Source of the DNA: Gnetum montanum
Taxonomy: Eukaryota > Streptophyta > Gnetopsida > Gnetales > Gnetaceae
Assembly: GCA_015680685.1 (NCBI GenBank)
Contig: MNCI01036546.1
Span: forward strand, 1,392-29,270
DNA length: 27,879 nucleotides
Direction of reading: 5' to 3'
Below are positions 10,916 through 19,739 of the stretch, piece by piece. Position 1 is the first letter of the stretch. Every line of letters begins with the position of its first letter. The notes beneath the pieces are model-generated. The model had not been told where the DNA came from. It searched no databases and saw only the letters and a list, made by a program, of their open reading frames with translations. The position numbers and the translations under genes are program-made.

Positions 10916-10992
10916 GTACGTTATGGTTGGTGTAAGGTTGTGATATTACACACTGGTAATGTGTCACCAATATTGATGATTGTTTCTATTAG
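10916..10992 (+). other. Intron 5 of the antisense gene
   Basis: 77 nt, GCTG|GTACGT donor and TTTCTATTAG acceptor. The frame DMIERLECVKPRA continues across the junction into PTEPIDLDTMEPPSDG, interrupted only by one TGA at 11007-11009. Confidence 0.65.
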
Positions 10993-11446
10993 GAGCTCGC
11001 CTCCGATGAGATCCCACGGAGCCCATTGATTTGGACACAATGGAGCCTCCATCTGATGGGGCAGCTGTGCCACGCCACATTTATGAGGAAATGCGTAAAT
11101 GTGTGTTACGCTCGACATGCTCCTTATGGGAGAGTAAAGGTGTCAATGAGAGCCTCTGGAAACGGCTGCAAAGAGCAGAACAGAGAGTTGAGTCTCTGAC
11201 CAAAGAGGTCGGAGACCTAAGGTCACGATGCGACTTCCTCCAGGCGTGGGTGACTGGGGATGAAGACTGGTGTACCGCTGTTGTCGACTACTCCCGTTAT
11301 TGGACCGCCATCAAAAACAGCGTATAGACCAGTCGGGCGTTGGTAGAGCAGCGGATGCAGATAGAGCTCCTAGCTCAGAAAAGCCAAGATTGGAGGGACT
11401 ATTGTGCAAGCGTGCAGGAGTGGGGGTAGAAAGAGAAGGACCACAA

Positions 11447-11523
11447 ACATCTGTATAAGCGAGAACACATCGCTTATCGGAAACTCTACCGTGATTGCAT
11501 CTGTATAAGCAAGAAAGCATCGC
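11447..11523. repeat. 50-bp direct repeat behind the antisense gene
   Basis: CATCTGTATAAGCRAGAA.CATCGC occurs at about 11448-11473 and again at 11498-11523, exactly 50 bp apart. It lies about 120 bp beyond the stop of the antisense gene, inside the candidate intron. Confidence 0.7.
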
Positions 11524-11705
11524 AATCCTGTGTAATTAGTTTAAGGCCATTGCAGGCCATCATATGATTCTGGGTAAACTAGCGGCTAGTTTAAGGCCAT
11601 TGCGGGCCCAAAGCGTAATACGCGTAAATGATAATGGTATACAATCCTGTGTAACTAGTTTAAGGCCGTTGCGGGCCAAAGCATAATACAGCAAGCGTAA
11701 ATGAT
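11524..11705. repeat. Three-copy imperfect repeat with GTTTAAGGCCRTTGCRGGCC core
   Basis: The 21-bp core occurs at 11538-11558, 11588-11608 and 11657-11677. Copies 1 and 3 also share the preceding AATCCTGTGTAAYTAG. Copies 2 and 3 share the following AAGC.TAATAC and GCGTAAATGATA.TGGTA.ACAA. The region has no open frame of note and carries the GCGTAA motif also seen in the LTR. Confidence 0.75.
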
Positions 11706-11926
11706 ACTGGTACACAATTTTGCGTAATTATGCTAAAGTGATCAGAAAACGTGAATATCATATGTACGAGAAATATAACAGCGTGAAAAAATGACAAGCA
11801 TAAAAACCGAAAGTGAATGTAGCGTGAAAATGTATGAAACAAAAGAAATGGCTAAGTACAAGCCACGATAACTTGCCAAAACATGATAACGTACACAAAG
11901 ACCATTGTTCAACCATTAATACACAA

Positions 11927-12760
11927 TTATCTCTTGATGGCCTTTACGTTGAGCATTGCGCAAGGGCGAGGAGACTTATGGTTTGACTCCTCTACATTGC
12001 CATCCGGAAATGGCAAATCGGCCCAAGCTAGACCATCATCATTGTTGTCAGTTTGTTGAGGGATTTGGAGATGGGTCTGGTCATCAGTCATTTCTATCTT
12101 CGAACCCCGTTCTTCTTCAATGTTATTGATGGTCGTGGGGGTGATTTCGTCACCGCATATCACAACCTCCCCTCCGGCATAGGGCAGGTATATCTCTTGG
12201 TGTATTGGTGATGAAACAGCCCTCAGCTTGGCTAACCACGATCTCCCCAAGATCAAGTTGAACCCTGGCATCTCCTCGACGACTAAGAAAGTGGCCTCTG
12301 TTGGGAATTGATCCCCTATCACAAACTCAATACGCACTATCCCCTTAACTTGAACCTATGCCCCGTTGAACTATTTTACGCAACCCGTTGTCGTGGGCAT
12401 GATCTGGTCGACCAGACCCAACCTATCCATGATGGAATAGGGAATGACGTTGGTAGCTGCGCCATCGTCTACGTGCACTCTCCGGATCCGGTATTGACCG
12501 ACCTGGATAGTGATAAACATAGGTTCAATTGTGACCTGACCCTTATCAGGATCGTCTTTGATAGACTCATCGTGAAAGGTCAGCAAAGTAGGCATAGGCT
12601 GTTCAGCTTTAGAAGGAAACATGACAGCATGTATCGCTTCCTCTTCCACTGGCAAGCTTTCATCCACTGATATGGATGTCAGCATGTGAACCATAGCCTC
12701 ACGGTGTTCTCGAGACGTCATAAGTAGGTCATACAGGCTCAGGGTTGTGTTTTTTTTGTT
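11927..12760 (-). pseudogene. Element B protease region
   Basis: This retropepsin-like domain lies at the end of gag-protease. The active-site block reads VHVDDGAATNVIP with Asp-Asp-Gly instead of the usual Asp-Ser/Thr-Gly. The second block is LILGRSWLAKLRAV followed by HQEIYLPY, as in plant Tat proteases. A TAG at 12371-12373 and a nearby second stop break it. It is in a different frame from gag: the shift falls at a run of eight A in sense (12750-12757), where one extra base explains it. The protease frame ends at 11927, or at 11948 if the candidate intron is used. Confidence 0.8.
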
Positions 12761-15699
12761 TGAGAGCCTGTTTAACTTGCGTAAATGTGTCGAGGAGGTC
12801 CTTCTCTTGGCTAGGTTGTTTATCCCCCTTGTCCTCTTCCATTCGACCCAAGAGACGGATCTCCCAAGGTAGAGCGGTGTCAGTCGAAGGGTTGCTCTTT
12901 TTCTTGCCAAGAGAAGGCAGTTGTGTTTCTTCACCTTTATCCTGTCCTTGAGGTATAGGCAAAGGCACAGAGGCCAGGGGCGTAGGCTTAGGGAAGCAGA
13001 GCGTAAGATGGTCTTTCATTGCGTTAACTAATGTGTCCTCTCCCTTTCATTTGGGAGGTGATGGTTGAAGCTTTTGGTTGGAGGTCTACCCCTGTGTGAG
13101 AGGAGCAGCTTGTGGTTTTGACACCCTGATAATGAAGGGTGCCCTAGGCGTGGACGCAGAGGAGGCCGCGGCTTGACTATCGTTGCGTGACTGAGGGTGT
13201 ATCCAAGAATGTGCCCGTATGATGAAGGGCGGCCTCGAGATCCCACTGGCTACCGGTGAAATGGTTGGCCCCCTTTGTGAGCTGGCAGGCAAGGGCAAAA
13301 CAAAAGGCTATTTTGGCGGTCCCTTCCTCTCACTGTCCGTACTCACCACGGTGATTGTATAAAGATCGTCGTTTGCATTCAACGGGTCCTTATATACGTG
13401 CAATGTTTGGTTTTCTGGACGTGTCGGGTTGCTGCTATCTAACTTGAGTAAACCATCATCCAACATACGTTGAATGTCATCTTTCAACGCCAAGCAGTAA
13501 TCCGTATCGTGACCACATAGCTGGTGGTAGTCACAGAAACGGTCTAGCCTGAAAGATCTCGGAACTGGTGGTTCGTTAGGTAAGGCTAAAGAAGGGTTCT
13601 TCAGCAGTTCACAATGACGTCTGTGACGCTTCAGAGCTTCTTCAGACACCTTCTTAGGTTGAATGTGCCCTGCCCCTAACAGTTGTTTCAACAGTTCGGA
13701 ATGATTTACAGGTAATGTCGTGTACTTTTAGCGATCTTTACGCTCAAAGTTTGGCTTTGGCTGGGGGGGCCCTTCAGGGGCAGTTGTGTCTTGGCTGGTG
13801 CCGGCACCAGCTGTGGTTTCAGGAGGCACCATGGGTGCCTTCTTGTTCTTAGTCTTTGTACCTTCAGTCATCGCAGCTACTGTTGTTGTCGCTGCTTTAC
13901 CTTTGTCTTTGTTCTTGTTGTGTGCGTTCCTATAGGCGACATACGCCAAGTCTTTGTTGGCCTCCGCAGCATCTTGGATGCTTCTAGTTTGAACGAAGGC
14001 CTGGTGTAGAGAGTTGGAGGAAAGATAATACAGCTTTGACTTAATAAAGTCGTTGACTGCTCCCTTGAATATAGCCAGCAGATGTGAGTCCGCGATCGGC
14101 TCGCAGATCTCATTCAAGGTAGCATTCCAGCATTGTATAAACTTTTGGACGGGCTCGAGTGGGTCTTGTTTCACCCCCATGAGCTGATCCAATGTGACTT
14201 CCAATTTCAAGTTGTATTTGAAGTGGGCCACAAATTGGGTCAGCAGCTCTTCCAAGGTTGAGATGGAAGAGCGTGGGAGGGCTCAGTACCAATCCAAAGC
14301 TTTCCCTGTTAAAGACATTGCAAAGACTCGGATGATGGTGTGTGGCAACTGTTACAACAGCAAGGACTCAAACCTAAACGTGACCAAGTGAGCGTTGGGA
14401 TCTCCCTCCCCATTGTACTTGGTAAAATGAGGTAGGAACATCCATGGCGGCAACGACAGCATAGGGACCGCTGGACTAATCGGATCATCCTGGTAAAAGT
14501 CCATGATCTGAATGGTATCAGAACCAGCGACTTTGAGGCATCGAACCTCCTCAGTGAGAGTCTGTATAAGCTAGAAGGCCTGGTCCAGGCTTGTTGACGG
14601 AGGTATCTATGTAGAAGGCATAGGAGGTTGGACTGGGAGGGCGGTGCTAGGGAATGGAAACGACAGGAAAGGTTGGCTAGCTGCTTGTGGGGCAGGGATC
14701 CCTGCAGGCGGAGGGGCCTGTGAAGACCACCACCCACTGGTTTGCGAAGAGGGGTTAGCTGCTGCCTGCTGCGTGAGATAAGGATGAGGATACTGCGGCA
14801 CCACCTGTGGAACATGCGTTACGAGTGCAACCGAGGGTTGCATGCCATACACCACAGACCAGGTATGTTGCGCGGCCGGGTTGGCCCATTGACTTGCGGT
14901 AGGCTATTAGACGTAAGTTTGTGGCTGAATGGTTGCGGTAATCTGTTGAGTTGGAGGGGGTAGAAGTGACAAGGTGTGCACCAGGCACGTTGTGGATATG
15001 TTGTGAGGTTGTATATGAGGGATGAAGTGGGGCACAGTGGTCTCCGGGACCACCATCGGGATGCTAAGTACCCGTGGTGACGAAACCGCCCCCACGTTAT
15101 TATGAGGTATTTGTACTTGCAGCCTAGATGGCTACGCGGTGGCCTGCGGGAGGATAGGGATGTGCATCTGCGTGGTCATGGCTGGGCTAAGAGAGGCGGC
15201 CTCTCCATTGAGCGAGAATGACAGATTAACGTAAGTATGGGGGATTCAGAGTGTGAAATGAGTGTTCGGACCGGGCCGCAAACTCATCATCTTCCTCCTC
15301 CCCATCCTGGGGTTCCCCCATAGCCTGTGTAGCCTGGCTCTTGGCCATGACCAACTGTGTGATCAGTTCATGTTGACGTTTGGTCAAGGGAATAATGTCG
15401 TAAGTTGTTGGTTTGAAATCATGGCCCCCTCGGTGGATCACCTCAAAGTTTCGTTTCGCTTCGACCTCGGCTTGGCTAAGAGCCAGCTTCACCTGGATCT
15501 TAACACATATAAAGTTGTATTCTTCAGGGGTTATGACCGTGAAGATGGGCTCTTTTCCCTGAAGTCTCAATGATCGGCGCAATGGCCCTTGAGATCTTGT
15601 TGCACCAGGAGCTGGTCTGGTGACCGCAATAGGGTTCACAGATGTGACATCCAAATCGGAAGGGACCATGGCGGTTGTGGTCGTGTACAAGGAATCCAT
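12729..15699 (-). pseudogene. Element B gag
   Basis: Gag starts at ATG 15699, about 245 bp after the LTR (MDSLYTTTTAMVP), and has a mixed-charge N-terminal part with an acidic stretch. A P/Q-rich region follows (about 15200-14600). The capsid-type gag domain (about 14570-13730) has PHFTKYNGEGDPNAHL, MSLTGKALDWY and LEELLTQFVAHF in the order of the plant retrotransposon gag family. A knuckle-like block (about 13560-13480) reads FCDYHQLCGHDTDYC. A linker with PFIIRVSKPQA leads to the protease. One frame covers about 15220-12729; the N-terminal part is shifted by one base at a G5 run (15239-15243). Stops near 14352, 14283, 13728, 13308 and 13086 make it non-functional. Confidence 0.85.
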
Positions 15700-15920
15700 T
15701 GAGCAATGAGATTAACGATAACTGGTAATCGAATCTAAAAAATGGCTGGCAATAAGATCACAAATAGGCTTTCTACCCTGTAGGATTCCAAAGGAATCGT
15801 TGCTGAGACCGATCTACACCACACAATTTGCCGTAAACTTCCCTAGAGGTATTACGTCTACGGTTTAGGGTATGGATCACTGTAATAGGGCTACCCGAAA
15901 TATTCGGATCGGAGCCTAGG
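15700..15920 (-). other. Element B 5' leader
   Basis: About 220 bp lie between primer-binding site and gag start. No open frame or structure stands out. Unlike Ogre elements there is no room for an ORF upstream of gag. Confidence 0.5.
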
Positions 15921-15943
15921 CCCTCCTTCTAGCGCCAAAAAAC
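15921..15943 (-). promoter_or_regulatory. Primer-binding site of element B
   Basis: In sense, right behind the LTR end TTACA, the sequence reads GTTTTTTGGCGCTAGAAGGA and continues with GGG. TGGCGC and later bases are the likely tRNA 3'-end complement, with a few-base spacer from the LTR. I cannot assign the tRNA with certainty. Confidence 0.6.
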
Positions 15944-17476
15944 TGTAATGACGGAAAATGTTAGCAGCTGGAAAATACCAAACAAAATCCCGCATACACA
16001 GTTTTGACCACGGATCCATGCGAGGGCTATGCTGGAAAAACGAATCCGCAGCGCCCTGAGCGGTCTTGTCGATTAGACAGGGACTTACTAATCAGTAAAA
16101 CGATGGAGATTGTGAAATATTTCGTGGATCAATTTGATTCAAGGAATTGCAAAATGAGGGGAAAACAACGTAGATGAATTGTAACGATGATAACGCTAAA
16201 CACGATAAGAGGAGGCTAACACAAGAGAAACACGTAGTTTCAAGATCTACGCTTTGACTTGAAAAATGTCTATTTTGTATATCATGTTACACTGGGAAGA
16301 CCCCGATTACTTGATGTAAAGCAAGCACAAAACAACAAGAAAACTGGCCAAACAGAAGTCCAATCTACCTCGTGGGCCAAAGCTGGGATGCAAGGAAGGT
16401 CAAGCTTAGACGTCTATTGATCAACTGTTTCTGACCAATAGAGTTTGCAAACTGTGCAAGATGATCTCATGATCTTTGATCTGCTTCTTTCACCTTAGGT
16501 AGTTTCTGTTTAGGACCGCCAATGATCACTGATGGAGAAAGTTGTGTCTTCCCCAAAAGAACGATTACTCTTGTTGCCAATGCTCAAAGCGAACTGTGCT
16601 CTATTTCTGCTGGAAGGTGATGCTGTCAACAATTGCCAAAGTACTGCTCTCTCTGTCTCTACTCAAAGTGATAAGTGCTCCTGTGCTCAGAAAAATGTCC
16701 TTGCCTCTTTTATTTTCCAACCTTTGTATCTTTATCAACTGGGGTATTTATAGGCTGCGACGTCTTGTAGAAAAGGCGCAATCTTGATGACGTGTACTCC
16801 AGACGTTTCGGGTACTATTGACCTGACCTTTTTGTGTCAAACCTTGTTATCACGCACAATACGCTCGTTTGCGTATTGTGCGTGTGAAGAACAGATGCAC
16901 ATCGGGCATGTTTCAACTGTCTTTAGGTTATATTACGCTCATTCGCGTTGCGTTGCGTGCATGAGCGTAACCTAACATGGAAACAATGGATTCAAGTTGT
17001 TTTACGCTCACTTATGCAGCCGCGCGTAATTAAGCGTAAACGATGTCTAGCTAGGTGATGCAATACGCTGTGATACGCTACGTTGCGTGATGAGTGTATG
17101 ATGAGCAATCTGCATGCCAAGAGAAAAGGGTTGATCTGTTGCACTTTCTTAGACTTTTCCTTTGACTATTTTGGAACTCATTACGCTGCCGTGCGTAACA
17201 GAGCGTAATCCTGGCCTTGAACAAAAGCCTTAGCAAAATATGCGAGAAGTCACATGTTACACTGCTCAGGCCTCTCCTTGTGCCGAAGTAACTAGCCGTC
17301 TGATGTTGGACTATGTTTAAACAGAATCACGCTAAGCACTATTACGTTGTGTCGCGTGACATAGCGTAAACAGAGATGGCATAGAAAGATTAGGAATCTG
17401 TATAGGAAGTCGAAGACTTGATGCTACGCGCCTCTTGGTCTTGCTCTGTCTTATTTACTCTTCTGAGATTCTGACA
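15944..17476 (-). repeat. Element B 5' LTR (63 bp at its start are in the inverted contig)
   Basis: It matches 1022-2554 end to end and is then cut by N at 17477. The missing 63 bp are in the inverted contig, which carries the LTR start at 17577-17639. There the start reads TAAAAC instead of TGAAAC, one transition. TATA box in sense at 16752-16745; the U3 hairpin at 16851-16884 is fully conserved. Confidence 0.9.
16745..16752 (-). promoter_or_regulatory. TATA box in 5' LTR of element B
   Basis: TATAAATA on the minus strand in GCCTATAAATACC context, identical to the 3' LTR copy. It would start the transcript toward gag. Confidence 0.6.
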
Positions 17477-17477
17477 N

Positions 17478-17838
17478 TGGCACCTTTGTATCTGAGTTTC
17501 TTGGGCACACTAGTTGCATGTAGAAGATGCTGAGTATTCCTCCATGTCATCACCCTCTGAGTCACTGTATGTGATGTAAAACACCATGAAAATTTCGAGT
17601 CGGCCTCAGGCAAAGATTCGCAATTCAGGCAAGGGCACATGTCAGAATCTCAGAAGAGTAAATAAGACAGAGCAAGACCAAGAGGCGCGTAGCATCAAGT
17701 CTTCGACTTCCTATACAGATTCCTAATCTTTCTATGCCATCTCTGTTTACGCTATGTCACGCGACACAACGTAATAGTGCTTAGCGTGATTCTGTTTAAA
17801 CATAGTCCAACATCAGACGGCTAGTTACTTCGGCACAA
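17478..17838. other. Contig in wrong orientation between two Ns
   Basis: Bases 17640-17838 are, as far as I can read, the exact reverse complement of 17278-17476 (199 bp). Read on the minus strand this contig continues the 5' LTR of B to its end (17577), then the target duplication (17576-17572), then about 94 bp of element A protease matching about 22691-22777 of element C. Flipping it restores element, duplication and target. It is therefore most simply an unmerged, inverted contig. Confidence 0.9.
17572..17576. repeat. Target-site duplication of element B, right copy (inverted)
   Basis: TGATG, the reverse complement of CATCA at 1017-1021. It stands between the start of the B LTR and the continuing element A protease. 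Confidence 0.8.
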
Positions 17839-17839
17839 N

Positions 17840-18602
17840 CACAAATTTCTTTAACTTTTCTTATTTTTGTTTTACAACATTGTTCATACTTTTTCTTTTA
17901 TTTGTGTATATGTATTATTCATTTTGTCAAGTTTGTCACCTAATAAGTGCTCTAATGATGGTATGAACTATTTTCTACTAGTTGCTAATGTTTGGTTTTT
18001 ACCTTTAAGTTACGATGTTGATACTAAGGTATGGTTCTTGTGATATAGCAGGCAAAGAGTTCACTTCATCCATACATCCATAAATTTCTATGGTCTCTCT
18101 CGGCTTGGGAAATGTACAGTCTCTTTCTAAATAAGAACTATAACAAATTAGTAACTCGGAATTTCTCAAACTAAGGAACGACTCAAGGATTGAAAAGGGT
18201 GTGGCTTCAAGGAAACTTGATGCATTTGTGTTGGCCATTCTCTTGGGTGCTTAGATGTTTTTCTTCTTGAGTTTTCTTACTGTTTCGATGTTATCCAATT
18301 ATCGGGAAGCTGAGTGAATAAAAATAGAAATAATAAGTCTTTGCATGGTGTGGTTCCCATGAAAAAAATAGTGGAAATTCACAACGCACCCCTTAGACGA
18401 AATAAATATTTGGGCCACAAGCACTAGTTATGAAACTAAAATAAACATGTTCCCTCTAACTAAGGCCCTTCTCACTTCCTTCTCATCTTTCGTTTCGTCA
18501 TAATGGTGGTGGCTCTTTGGAGAAGGCATTCTTGTTACTCCAAGAGGATGGATTAGCCAAATGTATTAATGTGAAGTTATTGGATGTGGTTTGTTTGAGG
18601 CC
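17840..18602 (+). mobile_element. Element A internal non-coding region, first part
   Basis: It is colinear with about 23137-23937 of element C: the T-rich start, the block near 18000-18240 and the stretch TTAGACGAAATA near 18395 all have partners. No gene is present. About 350 bp of element A expected between 17478 and 17840 are missing and probably fall in the N at 17839. It ends at the insertion point of element C. Confidence 0.8.
18598..18602. repeat. Target-site duplication AGGCC of element C, left copy
   Basis: AGGCC directly before the 5' LTR, repeated at 25856-25860 directly behind the 3' LTR. Element C itself carries the uninterrupted version of this site at about 23929-23940. Confidence 0.9.
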
Positions 18603-18685
18603 TGATGGAACGCGATATTGCGGCCTACCCTGTGATATTGCATATGTGATATCTCGTACGCGATATCACGTCCAGCCATCAAATC

Positions 18686-18693
18686 TATAAATA
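18686..18693 (+). promoter_or_regulatory. TATA box of element C 5' LTR
   Basis: TATAAATA, conserved in position in the LTRs of A (26572) and D (27356) and in the 3' LTR of C (25052). Confidence 0.7.
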
Positions 18694-18859
18694 AGAGGCG
18701 GCACTCCCTTCATTTAACATCCTAGGCATAAAGTAGGAAAACTCTGGCAATTTGATCACTCCAGAGATAGATTAATTTCCATGTGCCCGTAGTAGGAGTC
18801 CCCAAGTGAACGGATCTTTATTCGAGCAGCTTTGTACCTGAACACAAGTTGTGTACAGC

Positions 18860-18865
18860 AATAAA
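18860..18865 (+). terminator. Poly(A) signal of element C LTR
   Basis: AATAAA about 170 bp behind the TATA box, in the conserved context GCAATAAAGACGAG. The same hexamer in the 3' LTR (25226-25231) would be the one used to end the transcript. Confidence 0.5.
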
Positions 18866-18938
18866 GACGAGCTTTGTGGATAAACCTTGCAGTACATGGA
18901 TAGGTTTTATTACTTATTATTTATTACCTGTTGTTAGT

Positions 18939-19190
18939 GCGGTACGAGTACGACTTGATTACGAGCGTCTAAGGATGTGTACGGCTAGTCAAGGAATCGG
19001 CTACTCGTCGCAACGCGGTATGAGTACGACTTGATTACGAGCATTGACGAATGTGTATAGCTAATCAAGGAATCAGTTACTCATCATGATTAGGCTAGAT
19101 TGTGGGATAAGTATGACTTGGCTACGAGCACTTACGGGTGTGTACGGCTAGTCAAGGAATCGGCTGCTTATCACACGTAGGCTAGAGAGG
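18939..19190 (+). repeat. Three-unit tandem repeat in U5 of element C
   Basis: Units start near 18939, 19015 and 19103 and share GAGTACGACTTGATTACGAGC, or close variants, and GGCTAGTCAAGGAATCGGCT. The same array is in the 3' LTR (about 25305-25555). It is absent from the LTR of element A. Confidence 0.85.
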
Positions 19191-19603
19191 CTAGTTAGGT
19201 GCCTTAGTACGACCACTTCGAGCACGTGCGTTACGTGTGATGATCCCAGTAACAATTAGCGTTTGGTAGCCATAGTTGCATAGTTCAGGGTGTGTACGGT
19301 AAGTGGGAACGGATGCTGATGCTAGTTAATTTAGACTTAGGTCCTTAGTTAGAGTTAGTTAGTTTCTCAACCCTTCACCCTTTAGCATAGGGAAAAAGCC
19401 ATAAAAGACCAAAAAAATCATATACCTCGGGCTTACTTAACCATACACCGTGACAACAATAAGTAAGTCTGGGAAGACAACGAATGATTAACCCCAAGTG
19501 TTACATGGGGCGTTTAGGCATTTAGTCTGCGGAGTTCAACCGGATCGCGCGTGCTATGCTCGTTTCGTATGGTTGAGTGTAGGGGTACCTTGCCACTCAT
19601 CAT

Positions 19604-19622
19604 TGGCACCGTTGCCGGGGAC
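19604..19622 (+). promoter_or_regulatory. Primer-binding site of element C
   Basis: TGGCACCGTTGCCGGGGAC, one base behind the 5' LTR. TGGCGCCGTTGCCGGGG is the common plant Ty3/gypsy site complementary to tRNA-Asp, typical of Athila-like elements; one base differs here. Confidence 0.8.
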
Positions 19623-19739
19623 TAAGTGTTTGTACGCCAATTGAACATAAGGGATATCACTCACATCGTTGTGAGCCTTAACGAACCTTTGGGTTAATCA
19701 ATAAAAAATTAAATAACGGTGAATAGCACACCAATAGAA

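Larger units (their letters stand above)
8111..11327 (+). pseudogene. Antisense six-exon gene carried by element B, FCP1-like region
   Basis: Model: exons 8111-8229, 8501-8947, 9007-9260, 9359-10408, 10501-10915 and 10993-11327, about 873 codons. All five introns are GT-AG and every junction preserves phase, which is hard to obtain by chance. The N-terminus is basic (KIKRK). Exon 2 has PVLIILNIVRVL, then GALEFLQFLLRNYSIIVWS, then NMLFRGSP, in the order of the FCP1/NIF phosphatase fold (DLDGVL-like, RPG..FL...VWS, LLIDDSP-like), but the catalytic Asp residues are missing. Exon 4 encodes a helical domain I do not recognise. Exon 5 is Glu/Ala-rich and exon 6 has a coiled-coil-like stretch (about 11150-11240). 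About ten in-frame stops and one frameshift (near 10700-10730) make it a pseudogene. N at 8963 lies in intron 2. Confidence 0.6.
7698..11947 (-). other. Candidate 4.25-kb intron of element B between protease and RT
   Basis: On the minus strand a donor-like CAAC|GTAAAG (G at 11947) lies near the protease C-terminus. An acceptor with a CTAAT branch-like motif, a pyrimidine-rich stretch and TTTTGCAG ends at 7698. Both boundaries are at phase 0, so splicing would join the protease frame directly to the pol frame. Ogre elements of the same Tat lineage are known to carry an intron in this position, which supports the idea. There is no other way visible for pol to be translated: the protease frame stops at 11927 and about 4 kb of non-pol sequence follows. 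The donor is less convincing than the acceptor. Confidence 0.5.
1022..17838 (-). mobile_element. Element B: Tat-lineage Ty3/gypsy LTR retrotransposon
   Basis: This minus-strand element has two LTRs of about 1.6 kb, a primer-binding site, gag, protease, RT, RNase H, a second RNase H, integrase, a polypurine tract and a 5-bp target duplication. Domain order puts integrase last (Ty3/gypsy), and the extra archaeal-type RNase H before integrase is a recognised mark of the Tat lineage. Two things are unusual: a 4.25-kb insert between protease and RT carrying an antisense spliced gene, and a minisatellite behind integrase. In the first ~215 aligned bases of the two LTRs I count about 22 substitutions, 21 of them transitions, so the insertion is not recent. 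The right end is distorted by a misplaced contig (17478-17838); the true right boundary lies inside that contig at 17577. Confidence 0.9.
18603..19602 (+). repeat. Element C 5' LTR (1000 bp)
   Basis: Begins TGATGGAACG, ends CACTCATCA. U3 is very short (about 80 bp) and consists largely of palindromic GCGATATC-type motifs. TATAAATA is at 18686, AATAAA at 18860. U5 is long and holds a three-unit repeat of about 75-90 bp (18939-19190). Confidence 0.92.

Noticed and set aside
12308-12670. 120-codon open frame on the plus strand
   Set aside because: Shadow of the protease on the opposite strand; no motif.
12750-12757. Programmed frameshift site at the A8 run between gag and protease
   Set aside because: The needed shift is +1, whereas A-AAA-AAC type sites cause -1; one extra A in the run is simpler.
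14309-14815. 168-codon open frame on the minus strand
   Set aside because: It overlaps the gag capsid region in a different frame; the frame with recognisable gag blocks is another one.
17278-17838. True foldback or palindromic transposon
   Set aside because: Ns on both sides and perfect restoration of LTR, target duplication and interrupted gene after flipping point to misassembly.
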